Shown in pieces: positions 51,069 through 58,788 of a DNA stretch of 64,000 bases; position 1 is the first letter of the stretch; every line of letters starts with the position of its first letter. The DNA is taken from the NCBI RefSeq assembly GCF_001423185.1, contig NZ_LMOB01000003.1, forward strand, positions 325,692 to 389,691. Direction: 5' to 3'. The position numbers and the translations under genes were made by a program. The notes beneath the pieces are model-generated. The model was not told the origin of the DNA and made no database searches. It was given only the letters and a program-made list of their open reading frames with translations. The DNA is from Plantibacter sp. Leaf314. Its GTDB lineage: Bacteria; Actinomycetota; Actinomycetes; Actinomycetales; Microbacteriaceae.

Positions 51069-51817
51069 TGCTGCGACGGATCGACGTCGTCGTGCCGGCC
51101 CACGACGAGGAGGAGCTGATCGGCGCCTGCCTGGACGCCCTGCTCGTCGCCTGTGCTGAGGTGCAGCGGCGTCGCCCCGGCCTGCAGGTGGGCCTCGTGG
51201 TGGTGCTCGATGATTGCCGTGACGACACGGCCCGGATCGTCGAGGAGCGTCTCGACGGCCTCGACGACGGCGACGGCGGCGGGTCCGGCCACGACGCCGG
51301 TTCAGCCGCGGCGTCCGTGGTGGTCATCGCGGAGCGCAGCGTCGGAGCGGCCCGCCGCGCGGGTGTCGACACCGCGACGCGACTCGGCGAGGCCGACCCG
51401 ACCGAGCGGTGGATCGCGAACACCGACGCCGACTCCCGCGTCCCGGCGGACTGGTTGTCCGTGCACGCCGACGCCTTCGACGCCGGTGTGGACGTCCTGC
51501 TGGGCACGGTCCGTCCCGACTTCGGCGACTTCTCCGAGCGCGACGTGGAGCGGTGGCTGGAGACGCATCCTGCCGGGCATCTGCCGGGGAACGTCCACGG
51601 GGCGAACCTCGGTGTCCGGGCCGATCGGCTCGAGGCGATCGGTGGGTTCCGCGAGTTGGCCGAGCATGAGGACGTCGACGTCGTCGAGCGGGCGCGGGCG
51701 GCCGGGTTCCGGGTCGTGCCGACGCTGGACGGCGCGGTCGAGACCTCGGGCCGCCGCCGTGGTCGCACGCCGGGTGGGTACGCGGCGTTCCTCGCCGAGA
51801 CCTACCCGATCGTCTGA
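51068..51817 (+). CDS. Family 2 glycosyltransferase
   Basis: 249 residues. N-terminal nucleotide-sugar fold IDVVVPAHDEEELIGACLDAL and LVVVLDDCRDDTARI; the metal-binding DxD-type motif is in WIANTDADSRVP. There are no membrane helices, so it is soluble or peripheral. The acceptor-side segment ANLGVRADRLEAIGGFRELAEHEDVDVVERA is typical of GT2. It overlaps the deacetylase/methyltransferase stop (TGATG) and completes the cassette. A Gly/Asp-rich loop of about 15 residues near 80-95 looks like an insertion. Confidence 0.87.
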   Translation: MLRRIDVVVPAHDEEELIGACLDALLVACAEVQRRRPGLQVGLVVVLDDCRDDTARIVEERLDGLDDGDGGGSGHDAGSAAASVVVIAERSVGAARRAGVDTATRLGEADPTERWIANTDADSRVPADWLSVHADAFDAGVDVLLGTVRPDFGDFSERDVERWLETHPAGHLPGNVHGANLGVRADRLEAIGGFRELAEHEDVDVVERARAAGFRVVPTLDGAVETSGRRRGRTPGGYAAFLAETYPIV

Positions 51818-51837
51818 GCGCTCTGATCGTCTGGCGG

Positions 51838-51862
51838 GCCCGGGTGCTTGACGTGCCCGGGC
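51838..51862. terminator. Possible bidirectional terminator
   Basis: GCCCGGG (51838-51844) and CCCGGGC (51856-51862) pair around an 11-base loop between convergent genes. Confidence 0.4.
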
Positions 51863-51875
51863 GCCTGACGCCACC

Positions 51876-52592
51876 TCACGGGGTCGTGGTCGTGCCCTCC
51901 GGGTCGACGATGACCTCGGTGACCTCGTCGAGGTCGAGCACCGGGTATCGGGAGACGGCGCCGATCTTCTCCTCGCTCGCGAGCACGTAGACCTCGGTGC
52001 TGCGCTCGGCGAGGGCGCGTTTCGTCGCGGCGTCGTCGAGTTCCCCGGTCGTGAGGCCGTGTTCCGGGTGCACCCCGGTGACGCCGAGGAAGCACGCGTC
52101 GGCACTCAGCCGTCGGATCGCCTCGGTGGCGAGGGCTCCGTTGGCGACCATCGAGTGCCGCCCCAGTTCGCCGCCGACCATGATCACGCGTGCCGGCGAA
52201 CGCTCGGCGACGGCGAGCGCGACCGCGGGGCTCGGAGTGATGACGGTGAGGGTCGGGTCGTCGGGGAGCAGGCGGGCGAGGGCGAGGGCCGTGGTGCCGG
52301 CGTCGATGATGATGGTGCTGCCCGGGCGGATGCGTGCGGCGGCGATGTGGGCGACGCGCTCCTTGCTGTCCGTCTCGAGGGAGAGGCGTTCCGCGAAGGG
52401 GCGGTCGGCCGCGGGTACCGGCAGCGCTCCGCCGTAGACGCGGATGCACTGACCGGTGTCGGCGAGGTCGCGGAGGTCCCGGCGGATCGAGTCCTCGGAC
52501 ACCCCGAGCGCGGCTGCGGCCTCCTTGGCGACGATCCGGCCGTCGCGCTCGAGGAGGTCGAGGAGGTGCGTTCGACGTTGTGCGCTCAGCAT
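51876..52592 (-). CDS. DeoR family transcriptional regulator
   Basis: 238 residues. N-terminal DeoR helix-turn-helix with RRTHLLDLLERDGRIVAKEAAAALGVSEDSIRRDLRDL (about residues 4-45) and CIRVYGGALP; then the DeoR sensor fold with IIIDAGTTALALARLL, VIMVGGELG and LGVTGVHPEHGLTT. It senses a phosphorylated sugar in characterised relatives. Start ATG 52592 is decided by AAGGAG six bases upstream. Divergent from the DUF4406-like gene, over a 56-bp shared region with TTGCACGTTTGTGCG-type half-sites. Confidence 0.92.
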   Translation of the reverse strand: MLSAQRRTHLLDLLERDGRIVAKEAAAALGVSEDSIRRDLRDLADTGQCIRVYGGALPVPAADRPFAERLSLETDSKERVAHIAAARIRPGSTIIIDAGTTALALARLLPDDPTLTVITPSPAVALAVAERSPARVIMVGGELGRHSMVANGALATEAIRRLSADACFLGVTGVHPEHGLTTGELDDAATKRALAERSTEVYVLASEEKIGAVSRYPVLDLDEVTEVIVDPEGTTTTP

Positions 52593-52610
52593 GCGTACTC
52601 CTTCACGATG

Positions 52611-52641
52611 TTGCACGTTTGTGCGTGGTTAACGCTACAGT
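52611..52641 (+). promoter_or_regulatory. Leaderless promoter of the DUF4406-like gene
   Basis: TTGCAC (52611-52616) and TACAGT (52636-52641) lie 19 bases apart; 7 bases separate the -10 from ATG 52649. The repeated TGCACG/TGTGCG half-sites may bind the divergent DeoR regulator. Confidence 0.5.
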
Positions 52642-52648
52642 GCTTGGC

Positions 52649-53014
52649 ATGAACACACCACTCCTCATCCTCATCGCCGGCCCCTACCGTTCCGGAACCG
52701 GTGGCGATCCCGCCGCCATCGCCCGCAACCTCGAACGACTCGAAGCCGCGGCGGCCCCCATCTACGCCCTCGGCCATGTCCCGATGATCGGCGAGTGGGT
52801 CGCCCTGCCGATCCTCCGAGGGATCGACGCCGGAGCCACCGCCGGCGACGGCGACGTCATGTACGAGACGGCGAGGCGCCTGCTGCAGCACTGCGACGCG
52901 GTGCTCCGGCTGCCGGGTGAGTCCTCCGGTGCCGACACCGACGTCGCGATCGCCCGCGAGCGCGGGATCCCCGTGTACGCCGACCTCGCGGAGATCCCGG
53001 CGATCGAGGGCTGA
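52649..53014 (+). CDS. DUF4406/nucleoside deoxyribosyltransferase-like small protein
   Basis: 121 residues. ILIAGPYRSGTGGDPAAIARNLERLEAAA and ALGHVPMIGEWVALP, then CDAVLRLPGESSGADTDVAIARERGIPVY, follow the nucleoside 2-deoxyribosyltransferase-like fold used in DUF4406 proteins (AGPY for the base/phosphate loop, GAD near the catalytic region). The substrate is unknown. Divergent from a DeoR regulator that may control it. Confidence 0.8.
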   Translation: MNTPLLILIAGPYRSGTGGDPAAIARNLERLEAAAAPIYALGHVPMIGEWVALPILRGIDAGATAGDGDVMYETARRLLQHCDAVLRLPGESSGADTDVAIARERGIPVYADLAEIPAIEG

Positions 53015-53046
53015 CGCCGCCGCCCGCCGAGTCGCGGCGGTCCGGC

Positions 53047-53052
53047 TAGGCT
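53047..53052 (+). promoter_or_regulatory. Leaderless -10 element (TAGGCT)
   Basis: TAGGCT ends 7 bases before GTG 53060. Confidence 0.5.
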
Positions 53053-53059
53053 GACCGGC

Positions 53060-53551
53060 GTGCTCGACGACCTCCTGATCCGCCCGTACCGCGACACCGA
53101 TGCCCGAGCGACCCGAGCAATCTTCGAACGCGCGGTGCGGGTGACCGCTGCCGCCCACTACACGGCCGAACAACGCACCGCATGGGTGCCGGACGACCCG
53201 CTGGCTGTGGTGCTCGACGACTGGGCCGCTCGACGTGCCGCGGTGACGACGTGGGTCGCTGTGATCGACGACTCGGTGGTCGGATTCACCGACTTGGACG
53301 TCGAGACCGGCTACCTCGACATGCTGTTCGTCGATCCGGACGCCGGACGACGCGGCGTCGGTTCCGCGCTCATCCGTCAGGTGCTCGACGAAGCCCGGGC
53401 GGTGGGGCTCCGGGAGGTGACCGTGCAGGCGAGTCGGACGGCGCAGCCGGTGTTCGAGCGTCACGGCTTCGTCGTGGTCCGTGAGCAGCGGGTCGAGCGT
53501 CGTGGAGTGCTCATCGAGAACGCCGCGATGCGGGTGGTCCTCGACGCGTGA
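53060..53551 (+). CDS. GNAT family N-acetyltransferase
   Basis: 163 residues. LLIRPYRDTDARATRAIFERAV at the start, VVGFTDLDVETGYLDMLFVDPDAGRRGVGSALI in the core with the acetyl-CoA loop RRGVGS, and VQASRTAQPVFERHGFVVVREQ at the end. Resembles the YafP/phosphinothricin-type putative acetyltransferases. Start GTG supported by the leaderless -10. Confidence 0.9.
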   Translation: MLDDLLIRPYRDTDARATRAIFERAVRVTAAAHYTAEQRTAWVPDDPLAVVLDDWAARRAAVTTWVAVIDDSVVGFTDLDVETGYLDMLFVDPDAGRRGVGSALIRQVLDEARAVGLREVTVQASRTAQPVFERHGFVVVREQRVERRGVLIENAAMRVVLDA

Positions 53552-53567
53552 GATCGGTGCGATCGGC

Positions 53568-53655
53568 GTGAGCGCGGGTCGCACGCTTGGGCGCGGCCCT
53601 CTGGAGACCCGCGCCCACGCGTATGACCCGCGCTCACGTCAGCGCACCGCGCTGG
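53568..53655. repeat. Intergenic inverted-repeat element, copy E (left end lost)
   Basis: The core TGGAGACCCGCGCCCACGCG and the right end CGTCAGCGCACCGCGCTGG (53637-53655) are kept; the left end is degenerate. Between convergent genes, 8 bp from the MATE stop. Confidence 0.8.
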
Positions 53656-53662
53656 CAGTCAG

Positions 53663-55174
53663 TCAGGCGTCGGTGAGTTGGGCGTCGGCTCGCTCCGGGG
53701 AGCCGGCGGCGAGCCCGCGGCCGATGGCCGCCCGCGAGCCCAGCCAGAGGAGCACGCCCACCAGGAAGACGATGACCTCCGTGACGGTCAGTGACCAGAC
53801 GATGCCCCCGAGTCCGAACCAGAGGTTGCCGAGCAGCACGATGGGGACGAACAACACCCCCTGGGTGACGGCCATGACCGTCGCGGCGAGCGCCCGCCCG
53901 GTCGCCTGGAAGAGCGAGGTGATGAGCCCGGTGAAGCCGTTGGCGATCATCGCGGTGAGCTGCGCGACGAGGATCGTGACGCCGAGCCCGAGGACGGCCG
54001 GATCGGCGATGAACGCGGAGACGATCGGCTCGCGCAGGACGAAGACGACACCGGCGAAGAGCACCGAGATCCCGCCGACCGTGAGGGCCGAGGCGCGGAG
54101 GGCCGAGCGGAGGCGCGCACCGTCACCCTTGCCGAACGCGTAGGCGAGGAGGGGGAGCACGCCGAACGTCACCCCCATGACGAGGAACTCCGGTACCTGG
54201 GCGATCCGGACCGCGACGCCCATGGCGGCGAGCGGTGCGTCTCCGTAGCCGGCGGCCAGCGTGTTCAGGACGAGCGCGGTGACGATGAGGAAGCCGGACT
54301 GCAGGAGCGTGCTGACGCCGACACTGAGGACCGGCTTGAGGATCGTCGGCGACAGCGTGAACCAGCGCGGCGCCAGGCTGACGTGCTCGCTGTTGCGCTG
54401 CAACCACGCGACGAAGTAGACGACGACACCGAGGTTGGCAAGGCCCATCGCGAGTGCCGCCCCGGCCACACCCCAGCCGAGACCGAGGATGAAGACGAGG
54501 TCGAGGACGAGGTTGGCGACGGCGGAGGCGATGAGCGCGATCATCACCTGACGGGCGGCACCCTCGGCTCGGACGAGCTGTTCCAGGCAGAACGCGGTCG
54601 CCATGACGGGGACGAATGCGAGCATGACGCCGATGAACGCGGAGGTCGCCGGGGCGGTGACCGCATCCGCCCCGAGCAGTGACACGAGAGGGCGGAGGAA
54701 GACGAGGCCGATCCCGCCCAGGACGGCACCGGTGAGGAAGGCTCCCCAGACGGCGAAGGTGGCGGCGCGTTTGATGTCACCGGCTTGCGCGGGGTCGTGT
54801 TCCGAGGCGCCGAGGAGCCTCGAGATGAGCGCGCCGCCGCCGACGCCGAACAGGTCGCCGATGGCCATGATCAATCCGAGGATCGGGGCTCCGAGCGTGA
54901 TCGCGGCGAGCAGGGTGGTGTCGTGGAGCGAACCGACGACGCCGGCGTTGATGAGGTTGTAGACGGCGCTGACGACGAGCGCGGCCGCCATCGGGACGCA
55001 CAGGTGGACCAGCGCTCGGATGATCGGGGCGGTCGAGAGGTACCAGCGGTTGCTCCCGACCGTGTCGGTGGCGGTCGTGGTGGCGGTCGGGGGAGCGGCG
55101 GCGGTCGGGGGAGCAGCGGCGTCGCGGGGGATGGACGTGTCGGCTTCGTGATCGGTGTGGTGTTCGGGGTGCAT
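53663..55174 (-). CDS. MATE family multidrug efflux transporter
   Basis: 503 residues with twelve helices in two similar halves. The N-terminal 45 residues are Ala/Thr/Pro-rich and cytoplasmic. Helix landmarks: LVHLCVPMAAALVVSAVYNLINAGVVG, GDLFGVGGGALISRLLGA, and in half 2 ILKPVLSVGVSTLLQSGFLIVTALVLN. It exports cationic drugs with Na+ or H+ in characterised relatives. It lies 258 bp downstream of and in the same direction as a MarR regulator, which likely controls it. The start has GGAG upstream. Confidence 0.93.
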   Translation of the reverse strand: MHPEHHTDHEADTSIPRDAAAPPTAAAPPTATTTATDTVGSNRWYLSTAPIIRALVHLCVPMAAALVVSAVYNLINAGVVGSLHDTTLLAAITLGAPILGLIMAIGDLFGVGGGALISRLLGASEHDPAQAGDIKRAATFAVWGAFLTGAVLGGIGLVFLRPLVSLLGADAVTAPATSAFIGVMLAFVPVMATAFCLEQLVRAEGAARQVMIALIASAVANLVLDLVFILGLGWGVAGAALAMGLANLGVVVYFVAWLQRNSEHVSLAPRWFTLSPTILKPVLSVGVSTLLQSGFLIVTALVLNTLAAGYGDAPLAAMGVAVRIAQVPEFLVMGVTFGVLPLLAYAFGKGDGARLRSALRASALTVGGISVLFAGVVFVLREPIVSAFIADPAVLGLGVTILVAQLTAMIANGFTGLITSLFQATGRALAATVMAVTQGVLFVPIVLLGNLWFGLGGIVWSLTVTEVIVFLVGVLLWLGSRAAIGRGLAAGSPERADAQLTDA

Positions 55175-55322
55175 GGAAGGCTCCGTTTCGGGCAGGTTCC
55201 GGGCGCGACGATGAGCGCCGGCGCGGCGAGGGGTGAATGGGGAAGAGGGGAACGGTCGCGGGCTGGGCGGACGAGCTCAGCGGGCGTCCGGGCGCGACGG
55301 ACAGCGCCGTCGTGGCGATGGT

Positions 55323-55346
55323 GAGCGTGATGGCGAGCGTGATGGC
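55323..55346 (-). repeat. Tandem 2 x 12 bp in the MarR-MATE gap
   Basis: GAGCGTGATGGC occurs twice in tandem (55323-55334, 55335-55346). The rest of 55175-55432 is GC-rich, has no ribosome site or plausible gene, and separates MarR from MATE. Confidence 0.6.
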
Positions 55347-55432
55347 GGTCGCGGTCGCCGTCGGCGGCGGGTGACGCGCGTGGCGAGTGGTCTCGGCGCG
55401 CGGTCAGGGAGCTCGGGTCAACCGAGCGATGG

Positions 55433-55876
55433 TCAGCGGGTCGGCTGCGGCAGGTTCGCCGTGAGCTTCGTGAGCAGAGCGTGCAGGGTGTCGCGTTCGC
55501 TCTGGTCCAGCGGGGTGAGGATGCTGTCGTCGGCGTCGGCCATCGCGGTTTCGAACCCGTCGATGAGGTCGGCGCCGAGCTGGGTGGCGAAGACGCGCTT
55601 GGTGCGCGCGTTCCCGTCCTCCGCGCGGCGTTCGATGAGGTCTCGGCGTTCGAGCCCCTGCAGCAGGCTCGAGACGCTCGCGGCGCTCGTCCGGCTGACC
55701 TCGGCGATGTCGCGTTGGATCGAGCCGGGATGTTGAACGAGGTACCCGAGGACGAAGGCCTGTTCGTGACTGAGTTCGCGGGCGCGGATCCAGTCCTCGC
55801 CGGCCTTGCGCTGTGCCCATCCGATCCAGCGGACCATCTGCAGGGTGCTGGTGAAGGCGGGTGTCTCGTCGTCCAT
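55433..55876 (-). CDS. MarR family transcriptional regulator
   Basis: 147 residues. Winged helix with LSHEQAFVLGYLVQHPGSIQRDIAEVSRTSAASVSSLLQGLERRDLIER and the wing DGNARTKRVF; flanking helices form the dimer interface. Start ATG 55876 is set by a leaderless promoter; the frame is open upstream into repeat copy F. It probably represses itself and the MATE exporter and responds to an exported compound. Confidence 0.92.
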   Translation of the reverse strand: MDDETPAFTSTLQMVRWIGWAQRKAGEDWIRARELSHEQAFVLGYLVQHPGSIQRDIAEVSRTSAASVSSLLQGLERRDLIERRAEDGNARTKRVFATQLGADLIDGFETAMADADDSILTPLDQSERDTLHALLTKLTANLPQPTR

Positions 55877-55878
55877 GA

Positions 55879-55912
55879 TTAGAACACTAACGCTTTGATC
55901 TCTAACCGTCAA
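55879..55912 (-). promoter_or_regulatory. Leaderless promoter and operator of the MarR gene
   Basis: Minus strand: -35 TTGACG (55907-55912), 17-base spacer, -10 TAGTGT (55884-55889), then 7 bases to the ATG. TTAGAACACTAA (55879-55890), written on the plus strand, is an inverted repeat over the -10 and start site. A further GTTAG copy sits in the spacer. Confidence 0.65.
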
Positions 55913-55932
55913 CCCGTGAATGGTCTGTTCTT

Positions 55933-56060
55933 GCCAGCGCGGTGCGCTGACGCGAACGGTGACCGTTCGGCCTGGACGCGGGTCTGAGCCGCGGGCGCAC
56001 CCCTCCGGAGACCCGCGCTCACGCGTGTGACCCGCGCTCACGTCAGCGCACCGCGCTGGC
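55933..56060. repeat. Intergenic inverted-repeat element, copy F (complete, perfect ends)
   Basis: The cleanest copy: GCCAGCGCGGTGCGCTGACG (55933-55952) and its exact inverse CGTCAGCGCACCGCGCTGGC (56041-56060), 128 bp end to end. The core has GGGTCTGAGCCGCGG and CTCCGGAGACCCGCGCTCACG blocks. It lies between the MarR gene and the tRNA-Ser terminator. Confidence 0.9.
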
Positions 56061-56087
56061 AACGGGCTACGGGCTACGGAAACACAG

Positions 56088-56115
56088 AACGCCCCACGCT
56101 GATGCGCAGGGCGTT
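56088..56115 (-). terminator. Terminator of tRNA-Ser
   Basis: On the minus strand AACGCCC and GGGCGTT (56109-56115 with 56088-56094) form a stem 12 bases after the tRNA 3' end. Confidence 0.6.
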
Positions 56116-56126
56116 TGTGGTGATGC

Positions 56127-56214
56127 TGGCGGAGAATGGGGGATTCGAACCCCCGAGGGCGTTAACCCAACACGCTTTCCAAGCGTGCGCCATAGGCCAC
56201 TAGGCGAATTCTCC
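56127..56214 (-). tRNA. tRNA-Ser (GGA)
   Basis: 88 nt including an encoded CCA. The acceptor stem is GGAGAAT/ATTCTCC, the anticodon loop is CTTGGAAAG (anticodon GGA), there is a long variable arm (GTTGGGTTAACGCCC region) typical of tRNA-Ser, and the T-loop is GGTTCGAATCC. A TATGCT -10 candidate lies at 56245-56250 on the minus strand. Confidence 0.97.
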
Positions 56215-56310
56215 TCGGCTGTTTGTGAAAAACGGCCAGATAGCAGCATACCTGGTTCGCGGACTCCCGCGCGCCACCTGCCGGAACCATGCACCGCTCG
56301 GCACCACGGA

Positions 56311-58788
56311 TCAGCTCGCGGCAGGGGGTCGCCAGTCGACGCGTTGGTCCCGGTGCGACACGAGCGACCGCGGGAACACCACCGACAGGACCCGTTCGAT
56401 CGGCGGGCTCACGGCGCGCAGGGCCGTCTTCGCCTCACCGAGCGCGGCCTCGACGGCGTCGGCGCTCGCCGGAGGTTCGCCGCCGGAGGGCCGGTCGGTG
56501 TCGGCCCGCGCGTAACTCTCCCGCTCGACGGCGGTGACGAGCCGCTCGATCGCGGGCGAATCGACCTGGAACTGCCCGTGCAGTCTCGCCGCGAAGCCAC
56601 GCGGCGACTCCGACGTCGTCACCGGGAACCCGAGATCCCTGGCGCTGTCGACGAACTCCGCCCACGCCCAGCCGGCCGAGGTCCCGGCGGCGTGCGCCCG
56701 TCGACGCCCGGCCGCCCGCCGGACACCGCGGGCGATCGAGGGTGTGGCGAGGAGCACGAGCACGCCGAGCAGGATCGCGAGCGGCACCAGCATGGCGGGC
56801 AGGCCACCGCCGGTCTGGGTGGCCGTCGATCCGCCGAGGGCCCCAGCCGTCGGCGTGGGCGTCGATGCCGCGGTCGGAGCCGGACGGCTGTCGGGACTCA
56901 CCGATCCACTTCCCGGTGCTGCCGCGCTCGTGTCGGTGAACTGCGTCACGACCCCGCGGCTGGCGGTCGGTTCGAACGGCACCCAGCCGACGCCCTCGAA
57001 GTACAGTTCCGGCCACGCGTGCAGCTGGTCGGAGGTCACGATGTAGGTGCCGCGATTGGACGGCGTGTTGTCGACGGTCGTGCCGGGCAGATACCCGATG
57101 GCGATGCGCGCCGGGATGCCGAGGACGCGCGACATCACGGCCATCGCGGAGGAGAAGTGGATGCAGTACCCGGCCTTGCGTTCGAGGAACGTCGCGATGA
57201 CCTCTGCGCCGCTGCCGTCGAAGCCCTCCTCCACGGGTGCCGATTCGGAGTACTCGAAGGAGCTGCGGAAGTACCGCTGCAGGGCGATCGCCCGGTCGTA
57301 GTCGGTCGAGGCGGTCGCCGTGACGTCCGCGGCGGTGTCTCGGATGATCTGCGGCAGCTCGTCGGGCAGTTCGAGGTAAGGGGCAGCGGACGCCGGGTCG
57401 GCGACGGGCGGGACGTCACGCATCTGCTGCGCCGTCGGCAGGATCGCCGTGCTCGTCGCGGTGTAGGTCTGGCCACGGGTGGATCCACGCTCCGCCATCG
57501 CCGTCAACCCGGCGGCTTCGAACCGCCAGTCACCGCGGAGCCCGTCGACCTTCTGCGTCGGATACGGCAGGGGCAGCCACGGGCTCGACAGCGAGTCCAC
57601 CGTGACGGTGGTCTCGAAGGTCTCCACGGGGATCGCCTCGCTGAGCCCGGCCGGCGCGGGGAACGCGTCGAGCGAGTTGCCGTCGTTGTAACCGGAGTTG
57701 TCGGGACCCCAGACGTTGCCCGTGAAGTCGCTGAGGTCGGTGACCTTGAGGTAGGGCGCGTCGTCGGCGGTGGTCGTGTACTCGAGCGCGGTCGTGTTCG
57801 CCGGGCGACGCAGGCTCTGGCCGAGGGAGATGAGCGGGTTAATGCCGTTGGCGAAGGGGCCGTTGCCGCGGGCGCCGGCGGTCACGTCGCGGACGGCGAG
57901 GTCGGGCAGGGCGGCCGGGGTGAGCAGGGCGACGATCACGGCGACCGCGCCGACGAGGACCGCGGGGCCGACACTGCCGAAGCGTCCCGCGATCGCCGTC
58001 GTTCCCGTCCGCCGGGTGGAGCCGGCCGCACGGGCCGAGGCGGCCTCTCGCAACCGTTCCCGGCGTCGCACGTCCTCGCGGAGCAGCCAGAGGAAGGCGA
58101 GCGCGACGGCGGCGAACACCCAGGGGTCGAGCGGGAACGACACGGCGACGGTTGGGCCGGCGTAGACCGCGAAGACGAGGACGCCCGCGAGGACCGGCGC
58201 ATGTCGGCCGAGGACGAGCCAGGCGACGGCGAGGGCGACGAGGCCACCGCCGGCGGCCATCACGAAGACGACACCGGCGTCCGTGTCGAGCGGCGCGGAC
58301 CCGTCGTGGAAGGTCTGGAACCCGGCGTCGCGGAGGCGTTCGAAGGTGGCGAGGGTGGTCGGTGTCGGCACGATGCCGAGGATGGCGGTGCCGCTCGCGA
58401 AGCCGATGGTGATGGTGAGCAGCCAGGTGATCGCGGAGCCGACCCATACGAACACCGCCGGCAGCCTGGTGCGACGGAGCAGGACGGCGCTGGCGAGGAC
58501 GATCGCGATGACGACGTTCGCCACGACCCACCAGTCGAGCGTGTCGAGCACGCGGCCGAAACCGAGGCCGCCGGTCACGAGGAGGGCGAACGCGGCGAGG
58601 GCGAGCCGGAGGTCTCCGGTGGTCGCGGACGCACGTGGGTCTTCCGGTCGACCGCTGTCGACGCCGGACCACGATCCGCCGCTGGTCCCGGCTCCGGTCG
58701 GGCGAGCCCGGTCGCGTGAGGCGGGGCCGGCGGTCGGTCGTCTCCCGTTGGCGGTCCCGGCCGCGCGACGTCCCTCAGCGACGGACAT
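56311..58788 (-). CDS. TgpA-like transglutaminase membrane protein (DUF3488)
   Basis: 825 residues. A 55-residue Arg/Gly-rich cytoplasmic tail, then six to seven membrane helices to about residue 300, then a large external transglutaminase-like domain: Cys in KAGYCIHFSSAMAVMSR, His in HAWPELYFEG, followed by WVPFEPTASRG. A Pro/Thr-rich linker leads to one more helix (LAILLGVLVLLATPSIARG) and a C-terminal cytoplasmic tail. Last gene of the MoxR/DUF58 operon; the start ATG 58788 overlaps the DUF58 gene. Probably acts on cell-envelope proteins or peptides. Confidence 0.92.
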   Translation of the reverse strand: MSVAEGRRAAGTANGRRPTAGPASRDRARPTGAGTSGGSWSGVDSGRPEDPRASATTGDLRLALAAFALLVTGGLGFGRVLDTLDWWVVANVVIAIVLASAVLLRRTRLPAVFVWVGSAITWLLTITIGFASGTAILGIVPTPTTLATFERLRDAGFQTFHDGSAPLDTDAGVVFVMAAGGGLVALAVAWLVLGRHAPVLAGVLVFAVYAGPTVAVSFPLDPWVFAAVALAFLWLLREDVRRRERLREAASARAAGSTRRTGTTAIAGRFGSVGPAVLVGAVAVIVALLTPAALPDLAVRDVTAGARGNGPFANGINPLISLGQSLRRPANTTALEYTTTADDAPYLKVTDLSDFTGNVWGPDNSGYNDGNSLDAFPAPAGLSEAIPVETFETTVTVDSLSSPWLPLPYPTQKVDGLRGDWRFEAAGLTAMAERGSTRGQTYTATSTAILPTAQQMRDVPPVADPASAAPYLELPDELPQIIRDTAADVTATASTDYDRAIALQRYFRSSFEYSESAPVEEGFDGSGAEVIATFLERKAGYCIHFSSAMAVMSRVLGIPARIAIGYLPGTTVDNTPSNRGTYIVTSDQLHAWPELYFEGVGWVPFEPTASRGVVTQFTDTSAAAPGSGSVSPDSRPAPTAASTPTPTAGALGGSTATQTGGGLPAMLVPLAILLGVLVLLATPSIARGVRRAAGRRRAHAAGTSAGWAWAEFVDSARDLGFPVTTSESPRGFAARLHGQFQVDSPAIERLVTAVERESYARADTDRPSGGEPPASADAVEAALGEAKTALRAVSPPIERVLSVVFPRSLVSHRDQRVDWRPPAAS

